Assembly: GCA_949373265.1 (NCBI GenBank)
Contig: CASICT010000026.1
Span: 1-48,913 of the forward strand
Direction of reading: 5' to 3'
Length of the DNA: 48,913 nucleotides
Source of the DNA: Candidatus Poseidoniaceae archaeon
GTDB taxonomy: Archaea > Thermoplasmatota > Poseidoniia > Poseidoniales > Poseidoniaceae
Positions 41,952 through 48,913 of the stretch are shown one piece after another. Each line of letters starts with the position of its first letter. Position 1 is the stretch's first letter. The notes below the pieces were generated by a model. The model was not told the DNA's origin. It made no database searches and was given only the letters and a program-made list of their open reading frames with translations. The translations under genes and the position numbers were made by a program.

Positions 41952-44530
41952 GTGTTCGCTATTTCACTCTCGTATTTTTGTCCAAGCCAAGTCACTAGTC
42001 CTAGTAATGCTGCAGTCGCCATTAGCATGATTAAAAGCATCAGCTCTGTAGCACCTGCAAGCATCAGTGTGCCTGCAATAATCCATGCAATTAGCAAATC
42101 AATCGCACCTATTACTCTCCAAGCGCGACGTAGAGTAATCACGCCGATTAACCAAGAAGTGGTAGATACTGCAAGTAACAAAACCATCATCAAAACCGTA
42201 GTATGTTCATAATGGCCAAACGCCCCGGTTGGAATTAGTAAATGGCCAATCCACAACCCTGCAGCTACCCATACGTCAATACGCATCACGACACAAACAA
42301 TGGCGGCAATCAAACCAATCATTCCAATTGTGACCATGAATAGGCCAGTGGTATCGTCAAGAATTCCAATCCAATTACCAAGAGCGTTCCAAGTTATTGG
42401 TAAGAATAATGCTAAGCCAACTGGAACGGCAGGTTGTATCCACTTGAGTGCGTTTTTGAGAGTTAATAGGCTGACTATAATTCCCGCTAGACCGAATGAA
42501 ATAATCATGATCATTGCAGCCCAACCAACCCGGCCTATTGCTCCCCTATGGTCTCCCAGACCGCGTTTAAGACGCTGATGCTCGACCCATTCGAATAATA
42601 ATACGGAGGCGATTAAGAAAGTCTCTAATGACCAAACTGGAACTACCCAAGAGAGTTCATCGCTGAAGTTTGGCAGGAGTTGAATACTATCTACTCCCAT
42701 CAATGAAGTCAACAATCTCGAGACTAGTATCAAGAGTACTATTCCTTCTAATGCTGATGGAATACGCAGGCCGAGGTCTTTTCTTCCAACCAATGAAATC
42801 CCTGCCAGGATTACAAGAGAGCCCAGTAAAACCAATATTTCCCATTGGTATTCCGTTTGAACACTAGAATCGCCTAGGCGTCCTGCTATCTGAATCAAAG
42901 TCAACCCCACCATAGTCACCGCAACAGGCGATTCAATTCCCATAATATCGGGTAGTTGTAGGTTGACCTGCTCCGCTCTCCAGCGAGCAATTCCAATAAA
43001 TAATACCGAGATAAATGAAGACATTGCTATTGCCAATAGGGAAGATGCAGACACCCATGAAAAGTATACTCCGAATAGAATTGTTACTGAAATGAAGGAG
43101 ATTACAATGGTTGGTTTGTGGTGAATATCGCCCACGATTAAATCATACTCGCCAGTAGAAGACCTTCTGCGTGAACGCTTTTTCTGATCCTCAGATAATT
43201 GAATTAATTCAGCATCTATCATTTTAATCTGGGATTTTTCACCCTGTGCGCCCTGTGATTGCTCTGTCACATCGACCCTTGATAGATACTTTTCAAGCCG
43301 TTCATCCCTCTCGGAAACTTGTTTGAGCCGGGACCTTATTTCCCCCTGTGCTGCAAGCCAAGAGCCAGTAACAACGAAACTGATTCCTGTAATGGCTAAA
43401 GTTGGGTAGTCTCCAAGACTATTTCCCGCTAACCCTGCTGAGATTAATACTGCTATACTAGCGATTGCAGAAGGTAATAATTTGTCCAAGGTTGAAGCGC
43501 GCGGAAGGTAAAGTCCTCCTAGAGTAATCATGCTAGCTATTACCGCTAAACGAAGGTTGTCAATACCACTGGGAAGGAAATCGCTATCGGTTAAAACAAC
43601 ATTTACCGGCTCATCTAAGCCGATTAGCATCAGCATGACGGAAATGAAACCTAGCGTAATTGTAATCAATTTGCCCGGCATTAATGCTTCATGTGACAAC
43701 CCCTCGCCTTGTGAAAGGCGGCGGGAATTTCCTTCAGACCAACTAACTATCAATACAGATGCTAATCCTAAAAGTGCAATCCAAAGTGCCCCAAAACCAA
43801 ACCTCCACTGCAATATTACAGCGGCGATTCCCCATGAAATGAGTATGGTTCTTGGAGTACCCTGATGTCTGTCTACCCTCATCGCTAATGCATGTGAGAG
43901 TAGTAATGCCCCCATAATCAAAACTAGACCATAGGATGGAATTATACCCGCATTAGTAACGAAAAGAATTGTACAAAGAGCGGTTATGAAACTAATATTC
44001 CACAATCGCATCATGCCACTATCACGCATTCTTGCACTTAATTCGGACATTCCTGCAAGCCTTCCCGCTAGATTTACACCCGTGTCTCCTAATTTCAAAT
44101 TCAAAGGAATCTGTATACCAATTAGCAGTAACATGTACACTGTTAAGTCGGCTTCGCCGATATTCATCGGAATCAAATCTACTGAAATTAATCTGCTCTC
44201 GAGGTTGCTGGCAAAGAACAGTAGCCATATCCATGGCGCTAGCGTTGCTGTACCTGCCAATGAAGGGGAAACTCTACGAATTGCCAACCAAGCTAAGCCA
44301 ACCCATACAATTGCTTGACAAGCGAGTAAAGTCCGTGCCCAAACCTGCTCATCTGCTTGGATTAACAATGTCAATAATATGGCCACTATAATCGAGCCTA
44401 TCCATAACACATGGTCTGAAACAGCATGTTGGTGATTTAGTAATGCTATACCTGTAATCGCTGCACTAAATACTGCATATACAGACCACGGTTCAGAAAA
44501 CGGAGGCTCGATTATTCCCCTTACCATCAA
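41948..44530 (-). CDS. Giant polytopic membrane protein, C-terminal part
   Basis: An 860-codon frame with about two dozen hydrophobic segments. A hydrophilic stretch of about 80 residues in the middle (RSRLKQVSERDERLEKYLSRVD... KKRSRRRSSTGEYDLIV) is probably cytoplasmic. The first Met here is not the true start. Upstream of it the same frame continues as protein for 25 residues (YALWPAPLLLAALILM, a membrane helix), which overlaps the end of the next frame. Removing one base from CCCC at 44598-44601 fuses this frame to the one at 44493-45473. No family recognised; the ceramide-like or O-antigen-ligase-like scaffold suggests transport or glycan assembly only by guess. Confidence 0.65.
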   Translation of the reverse strand: MMVRGIIEPPFSEPWSVYAVFSAAITGIALLNHQHAVSDHVLWIGSIIVAILLTLLIQADEQVWARTLLACQAIVWVGLAWLAIRRVSPSLAGTATLAPWIWLLFFASNLESRLISVDLIPMNIGEADLTVYMLLLIGIQIPLNLKLGDTGVNLAGRLAGMSELSARMRDSGMMRLWNISFITALCTILFVTNAGIIPSYGLVLIMGALLLSHALAMRVDRHQGTPRTILISWGIAAVILQWRFGFGALWIALLGLASVLIVSWSEGNSRRLSQGEGLSHEALMPGKLITITLGFISVMLMLIGLDEPVNVVLTDSDFLPSGIDNLRLAVIASMITLGGLYLPRASTLDKLLPSAIASIAVLISAGLAGNSLGDYPTLAITGISFVVTGSWLAAQGEIRSRLKQVSERDERLEKYLSRVDVTEQSQGAQGEKSQIKMIDAELIQLSEDQKKRSRRRSSTGEYDLIVGDIHHKPTIVISFISVTILFGVYFSWVSASSLLAIAMSSFISVLFIGIARWRAEQVNLQLPDIMGIESPVAVTMVGLTLIQIAGRLGDSSVQTEYQWEILVLLGSLVILAGISLVGRKDLGLRIPSALEGIVLLILVSRLLTSLMGVDSIQLLPNFSDELSWVVPVWSLETFLIASVLLFEWVEHQRLKRGLGDHRGAIGRVGWAAMIMIISFGLAGIIVSLLTLKNALKWIQPAVPVGLALFLPITWNALGNWIGILDDTTGLFMVTIGMIGLIAAIVCVVMRIDVWVAAGLWIGHLLIPTGAFGHYEHTTVLMMVLLLAVSTTSWLIGVITLRRAWRVIGAIDLLIAWIIAGTLMLAGATELMLLIMLMATAALLGLVTWLGQKYESEIANT

Positions 44531-45473
44531 AATTAATGCCGCTAGCAGTAATGGAGCAGGCCAAAGAGCGTAACGCTGTAATCGGGCCCAACTCTCGCCC
44601 CGTAACCACTAGGTAAGACGGCCCGAATGCTGAAATCAATAGTATCAATTGAGCGATAGCATAGCCTGTTTCGAGACGGTTCGATGCTATTGCTAGAAGT
44701 GCTCCAAACATTCCTAGCCCAACCGATACTGACCAAAGTCCTGGTTTTCCAAGACCCATTCCATTGAAAGCGGAGGAAAACCAATTCTCTTCCTTAGCAA
44801 ATTTAGTTGCTGTAATAGCATTGACTCCAGTCACTCCAAACATCAGCAAAAACAGAAGCAGTTCATCATCGAAAGGGGTTATTTTTATCCCCATAATATT
44901 CCAATTATTACTAATCGCATGCAATCCGATCCAAAGATATGATACTGCGATTCCTAGAGATGCTAGATTTCCAGACTTGCGTAAATAGGCTAGGCTGTGT
45001 AACAACAGAGTGCCCAGTCCAATCATTACCGCTACTCCTTCTTCACCATACGGTCCGCCTGCTGCTGAACCGATTGCAAGTAAAACTAAGGTTGCCTGTG
45101 CTGCAATTGCATCTTCATCATGACGTTGTGCAATCATGATATTGAGGGCGACTAAACCTAGTAAATAGGCGCCTAATTCAGTCTGGGAAATCCACCCCCA
45201 AGAATACATTGAAATCGAAAGACCATACAGTAATTTCATTGAAATAATGACCCAGGTAACTCCCAAAATATGCATACTTTTCTTTGGAATCCATACCTCC
45301 CCTAGCCAAATTCCAAATCCGGCCATCAACAACAGCCCTATGGTGGAAAGTGTAGGCCCTAGCGTAATCCCTACTATTGCTCCAATGGCAGACCAAACTA
45401 CTATCATTGAAATCATAAGGCCTAAATGGAGCCTTTTCTCGCCCTCGATTGCGTATTCGGTTACGCTATCCAT
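44493..45473 (-). CDS. Giant polytopic membrane protein, N-terminal part
   Basis: A 326-codon frame with about nine hydrophobic helices (LGLMISMIVVWSAIGAIVGITL, TLSTIGLLLMAGFGIWLGEVW and others), read into the 41948-44530 frame after repair of one base at 44598-44601. Before its Met, the same frame continues upstream in an acidic, proline-rich stretch (EVLEEPPEIEDEPVVDIAVG). That stretch joins, after dropping one more base near 45621-45623, to an ATG at 45712-45714 (MEKKADDDILSKRKF). The intact protein would be about 1254 residues from 45714 to 41948. Cytoplasmic N terminus expected. Function unknown. Confidence 0.62.
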   Translation of the reverse strand: MDSVTEYAIEGEKRLHLGLMISMIVVWSAIGAIVGITLGPTLSTIGLLLMAGFGIWLGEVWIPKKSMHILGVTWVIISMKLLYGLSISMYSWGWISQTELGAYLLGLVALNIMIAQRHDEDAIAAQATLVLLAIGSAAGGPYGEEGVAVMIGLGTLLLHSLAYLRKSGNLASLGIAVSYLWIGLHAISNNWNIMGIKITPFDDELLLFLLMFGVTGVNAITATKFAKEENWFSSAFNGMGLGKPGLWSVSVGLGMFGALLAIASNRLETGYAIAQLILLISAFGPSYLVVTGRELGPITALRSLACSITASGINFDGKGNNRASVF

Positions 45474-45714
45474 CTCGGGTGGGGCGTTTACGGTTCCATC
45501 GCGATTTATTCTACTTGGGCTATCTCCCCTAGAGAATATCTCAGCAACATCCCCTACTGCAATATCTACGACCGGCTCATCTTCGATTTCAGGAGGCTCT
45601 TCTAGAACTTCTACAGGAGAGGGTCGAATCTACTAGGAAACTGCCTAAATCCACTCCTGAACCTTTCTGGAACTTCCGTTTGGAGAGGATATCGTCGTCC
45701 GCCTTCTTCTCCAT

Positions 45715-45841
45715 ACAGACGCTACCCCGTGAGAATGGCTTTCAATATCTCCCCTGCCGGATTCGAATAACGGTTGATTGCAGGTGGTTTTTTGTAAAAT
45801 CGAACCGCAAGGGACAAAGACGTCCCGCGGGTCGCCGAAAC
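45715..45841. promoter_or_regulatory. Divergent spacer before pckA
   Basis: The 127-bp spacer contains a T-run and TTTGTAAAAT (about 45791-45800), a possible TATA element for pckA. GGGAC (45811-45815) and GTCCC (45822-45826) form a dyad with a 6-base spacer, ending 15 bp before the pckA ATG. No other element is seen. Confidence 0.35.
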
Positions 45842-47431
45842 ATGGCGAACACTGTAGGCGTCCCCTCGGGCGACCTTAGCGATAGTGGAATCATGACCGA
45901 TGCAAAAGTGCATTGGAACCTAGACAATCTATCTCTAATCGATTTAGCAGTAGAAAGAGGAGAAGGTTTCCTATCGAAGCATGGGGCTTTGGTTACAGAG
46001 ACTGGCGAGCGAACTGGTAGGTCTCCAAATGACAAATTTATCGTGGAGGAGCCTAGTACTAATCTGGATGTCAATTGGGGAAATGTCAACATCTCAACCG
46101 ACAAAGCCGTTTTTGATAGATTGAAGTCCCAGGTAATCGATTATCTCTCAAAGAGAGAGTCGTTATTTGTTCAAGATCTGTATTGTGGAGCAGAAGAGTC
46201 TGAAGCATTACCAATTCGCGTAATCAATCAAAATGCGTGGCATAATGCATTTGCAAGAAATATGTTCGTTCGACCTACTGCTGAACAATTAGAAACGCAC
46301 ACTCCACAATTTACAGTGTACCACGCCCCTCATTTAGAAGCGGATGACCCTGATTTGAATTCACAGTGTTTCGTTATTGTAAACTATGCCGCTGGAGAAG
46401 TTATCATCGGTGGTACAAGATACGCTGGAGAAATCAAAAAATCGATATTCAGTGTAATGAATTTGATTCTACCAAAGAAGGGAATTCTACCAATGCATTG
46501 TTCTGCGAACACAACGGGGGAAAATACAGCAATTTTCTTTGGCTTGTCGGGTACCGGCAAAACAACTCTCTCAGCAGACCCTAAGCGTGCACTAATCGGT
46601 GATGATGAGCATGGATGGGGCGCTAGTGGAGTGTTTAATTTCGAAGGCGGTTGCTATGCTAAATTGATTAATCTCTCAGAAGAAGATGAACCTGAGATTT
46701 TTGCAACCACTAAACAAAAGGGAACTGTTCTAGAAAATATAGTTGTGAGTGAAAACGGCGTACCTGACTTCTTTGACACAACTAAGACCCAGAATACTCG
46801 TGGCTCTTATCCTATTGAATTTATTGAAAATAGAACAATGGATAGTAAAGGCGGCCACCCGCAAAATGTCATTTTCCTAACATGTGATGCATTCGGAGTC
46901 TTGCCGCCAATCAGCAGATTGACTCCTGCTCAAGCAGCATATCATTTCATCTCAGGATATACTGCTAAAGTTGCAGGTACTGAAATTGGTGTAAATGAAC
47001 CTGAAGCTACATTCTCAGCCTGCTTTGGAGAGCCTTTCATGCCTATGCACCCTGGTGTTTATGCCGATTTGTTATCCGAGAAAATGGCTGAACATGGAGC
47101 GACTGCATGGCTGATTAACACTGGTTGGTCCGGTGGATCATATGGAGTGGGTAATAGGATGAAAATCCGATATACCCGTGCAATGCTAAATGCTGCACTT
47201 GATGGGGAATTAGACGGCGTCGAATATACAACTGATGAAAGATTTGGTTTTGAAGTTCCGACTTCTTGCCCTAATGTCCCCGGTGAAATCTTGATTCCAA
47301 AACAGACTTGGGAAGATGAAGCAGCATACGATTCTGCTGCAGATAACCTAGCGTCTATGTTCAACAAGAATTTTGAGCGATATTCTGACGGTGTTGCAGA
47401 CGCTGTTAATGCTGCTGCGCCCCAAATGTGA
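45842..47431 (+). CDS. pckA: Phosphoenolpyruvate carboxykinase, ATP-dependent
   Basis: Interconverts oxaloacetate and PEP with ATP, the gateway of gluconeogenesis. 529 residues. TGRSPNDKFIVEEPS is the substrate-binding arginine segment. ILPMHCSANTTGENTAIFFGLSGTGKTTLSADPKRALIGDDEHGWG contains the P-loop (GLSGTGKTT at 234-242) and the metal aspartates. EGGCYAKLINLSEEDEPEI is the kinase-2-like segment, NTGWSGGSYGVGNRMKIRYTRAM the adenine lid. These are the ATP-type signatures; many archaea use the GTP type, so acquisition from bacteria is inferred. The ATG at 45842 fits the family; upstream in-frame codons belong to the spacer. Confidence 0.95.
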   Translation: MANTVGVPSGDLSDSGIMTDAKVHWNLDNLSLIDLAVERGEGFLSKHGALVTETGERTGRSPNDKFIVEEPSTNLDVNWGNVNISTDKAVFDRLKSQVIDYLSKRESLFVQDLYCGAEESEALPIRVINQNAWHNAFARNMFVRPTAEQLETHTPQFTVYHAPHLEADDPDLNSQCFVIVNYAAGEVIIGGTRYAGEIKKSIFSVMNLILPKKGILPMHCSANTTGENTAIFFGLSGTGKTTLSADPKRALIGDDEHGWGASGVFNFEGGCYAKLINLSEEDEPEIFATTKQKGTVLENIVVSENGVPDFFDTTKTQNTRGSYPIEFIENRTMDSKGGHPQNVIFLTCDAFGVLPPISRLTPAQAAYHFISGYTAKVAGTEIGVNEPEATFSACFGEPFMPMHPGVYADLLSEKMAEHGATAWLINTGWSGGSYGVGNRMKIRYTRAMLNAALDGELDGVEYTTDERFGFEVPTSCPNVPGEILIPKQTWEDEAAYDSAADNLASMFNKNFERYSDGVADAVNAAAPQM

Positions 47432-47438
47432 TGTAGAA

Positions 47439-47457
47439 TAGATATCGTTTTTATCTA
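47439..47457 (+). terminator. Hairpin with T-run after pckA
   Basis: TAGATA (47439-47444) and TATCTA (47452-47457) pair around TCGTTTT, 8 bp after the pckA stop. The five-T run lies at the loop and right-arm junction. Possible terminator. Confidence 0.4.
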
Positions 47458-47463
47458 AATCAT

Positions 47464-47473
47464 CATATAAATT
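47464..47473 (+). promoter_or_regulatory. TATA-like element before the last gene
   Basis: CATATAAATT is 62 bp before the ATG at 47535 and is the clearest TATA box in the window; it implies a leader of about 35-40 bases. Confidence 0.5.
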
Positions 47474-47534
47474 ACCGGAATGCTAAATCCGTACTTTGAT
47501 AGCGGACTAGTGACACGACAGTTTGTTGAGGCCC

Positions 47535-48913
47535 ATGCGTACACGTACTTTGCTCCTTGCCAGCCTGATGATGATGATGTGTTTCTCACCGCTAGTAACA
47601 GCGGATATTGAGAAAGGCATAGAAGCTGGAAAAGAAATTGAAGAGGCCCAATTGTTTGACTTACCTGTAAAGGCGATCGACGAAGTAGGACCTCGTATTA
47701 ATTCAGCAACAAGTGGACGCGCTCCATGTAGTGCCGTTCAGACTGATGCTGGTTCCGCCGGAGATGCTGGCAACACAAGTTCGACAGCAAAAAGCCTAGG
47801 AACAGACCCTACAAATGGCCCTACTGGGGTTACAGGGTGTGTCGATTCCGCTGATGCAGAAGATATGTACAGCGTCACTACCACCTCTGGAAAGGACGTA
47901 GACGTAGAACTTGTAGTTCCTGCAGGTGCTGACTTCGACCTATACTTGGTTGATGCTACCAAGTCTACATTCTATGATTACTCAGAATACAATGACCCGT
48001 TGGAAAAGGTAACATCTGGTTCGTCCAACCTTTCAGGACAGGCTACTACATTCTACATTTGGATTGTTGCCTACAGTGGAGATGGACAGTACACCTTACG
48101 TGTCTGGACAAATAATACAGTACCTAAGCCAGATATGACCATCACAATGGTCGACCATCCAGTCAAGGCTCAGGCAGGAGACACGATATCTGTAAACTAT
48201 ACAGTTGAGAATTTAGCGAACAATTCTACTGCAACCACTGGTGTTTTTGATGTATTCTTTATCTTATCAACCGACACTACATTCGACATTGCTGATGAAA
48301 TATTAGATGAGGTATCTCAAGAAGCCGATTTGGGCGCTGGTGCTTCACGTAACACTACAACTAGTATCACATTACCAACTAATCTTTCTAACGGTTCGTA
48401 TCATTGGATTATATGGGCTGATGGATATGGCAATATTACTGAATCCGATGATTTGAACAATGATATGACATCTACTGGAAAAATGACTGTTGGACTCGAT
48501 TGTATCGATTTGACAGGAGGTTCTCAAAACGATGCAGGCTTAGGCTATGATGCTCCTAGCGATACTGCAAATGCTACTAACATGGGCAACAATATCACTG
48601 CCACTTACACAGGATGTATGGACGGTGCTGACGGTGATGATATTTTTGCATTCGACGTTCCGGCCGGATATTTCCTAGAAGTTGAACTTGACGCTGAAGA
48701 CCAAAATTCAGATTTAGAGATATTCCTTTACTATTCGAATGGTTCTGAGGTTGACAGAGGTGTTTCCGCTTCATATCCTGAATCCGCATCAGCGAAATTA
48801 ACAGATTACGAAGGAGTTGGAGGAACATATTATGTCAATATTAGTCACTATTCTGGTGTTTCGAATTATACTCTTGATATATGGACTAACAAAAGCATAC
48901 CAGCTCCAGACTA
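47535..48913 (+). CDS. Secreted protein with PPC and CARDB domains, 3'-incomplete
   Basis: An open frame from the ATG at 47535 to the right edge, 459 codons without a stop. A signal peptide (residues 1-24, TLLLASLMMMMCFSPLVTA) is followed by a PPC-like pre-peptidase beta domain (GVTGCVDSADAEDMYSVTTTSGKDVDVELVVPAGADFDLYLVD). Next comes a CARDB-like adhesion domain (DMTITMVDHPVKAQAGDTISVNYTVENLANNSTATTGVF), ending SNGSYHWIIWADGYGNITESDDLNND. A second PPC domain follows (TGCMDGADGDDIFAFDVPAGYFLEVELDAEDQNSDLEIFL). Such modules sit beside secreted peptidases or sugar-binding domains; the catalytic part, if any, is off the window. Many Asn-x-Ser/Thr sites suggest N-glycosylation. Confidence 0.8.
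   Translation, partial: MRTRTLLLASLMMMMCFSPLVTADIEKGIEAGKEIEEAQLFDLPVKAIDEVGPRINSATSGRAPCSAVQTDAGSAGDAGNTSSTAKSLGTDPTNGPTGVTGCVDSADAEDMYSVTTTSGKDVDVELVVPAGADFDLYLVDATKSTFYDYSEYNDPLEKVTSGSSNLSGQATTFYIWIVAYSGDGQYTLRVWTNNTVPKPDMTITMVDHPVKAQAGDTISVNYTVENLANNSTATTGVFDVFFILSTDTTFDIADEILDEVSQEADLGAGASRNTTTSITLPTNLSNGSYHWIIWADGYGNITESDDLNNDMTSTGKMTVGLDCIDLTGGSQNDAGLGYDAPSDTANATNMGNNITATYTGCMDGADGDDIFAFDVPAGYFLEVELDAEDQNSDLEIFLYYSNGSEVDRGVSASYPESASAKLTDYEGVGGTYYVNISHYSGVSNYTLDIWTNKSIPAPD

Noticed and set aside
45680..45841. Longer start for pckA
   Set aside because: The 54 extra codons lie in the divergent spacer and do not look like PEP carboxykinase; family alignment supports 45842.

Overview
The window reads as a genome segment of a free-living marine archaeon, most likely of the Marine Group II / Poseidoniales lineage (Candidatus Thermoplasmatota). 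The archaeal core is explicit: the large subunit of the archaea-specific DNA polymerase D, an Fe-S primase large subunit (PriL), RNA polymerase subunit Rpo3, the archaeal gene order S13-S4-S11-Rpo3, pantoate kinase and an MptE-type pterin pyrophosphokinase. Mixed in are genes of bacterial type (a bacterial-architecture leucyl-tRNA synthetase, ATP-dependent PEP carboxykinase, BolA plus CGFS glutaredoxin, thioredoxin) and large secreted calcium-repeat proteins, a combination common in that lineage. The taxonomic call is inference from gene content.

Layout. 1-7.7 kb: a surface-polysaccharide locus (Wzt-like ABC ATPase, heparinase II/III-like protein, NDP-sugar dehydrogenase, Wzx-like flippase, GT4 glycosyltransferase), interrupted by a Grx-BolA pair; nearly every gene up to 6.7 kb is broken by single-base indels, mostly extra bases in short homopolymers, which look like sequence errors. 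7.7-10.4 kb: ribulose-phosphate epimerase, thioredoxin, and a winged-helix STAND ATPase regulator. 10.4-23 kb: two large membrane-anchored beta-propeller/thrombospondin-type-3 proteins, an MBL-fold hydrolase, a membrane-tethered transcription factor with a nested palindrome in front of it, and leuS. 22.8-25.2 kb: a SRPBCC protein, a TPD-motif nuclease related to eukaryotic CDIN1, and pantoate kinase. 25.3-27.8 kb: the Rpo3/S11/S4/S13 operon. 27.9-37.9 kb: THUMP-like methyltransferase, pyrE, polD2, a small membrane protein, mptE, priL, a DUF373 membrane protein and a zinc-ribbon protein. 38-42 kb: a CBS protein, an unassigned protein, a small winged-helix protein, a left-handed beta-helix acyltransferase and a GlmM-like mutase. 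42-45.7 kb: one giant polytopic membrane protein split by apparent frameshifts. 45.8-47.4 kb: pckA. 47.5 kb to the right edge: an incomplete secreted protein with PPC-CARDB-PPC architecture.

The genome is very compact. All nine convergent gene pairs overlap, abut or are separated by 3 bp, and several same-strand pairs share start and stop codons. Regulatory sequence is confined to short divergent intergenic stretches, several of which carry dyads. Replication (polD2, priL), pyrimidine synthesis (pyrE) and translation/transcription genes sit within 10 kb of each other; surface structure, and possibly its sensing, occupies most of the rest. No tRNA, rRNA, CRISPR array, insertion sequence or intein was recognised.
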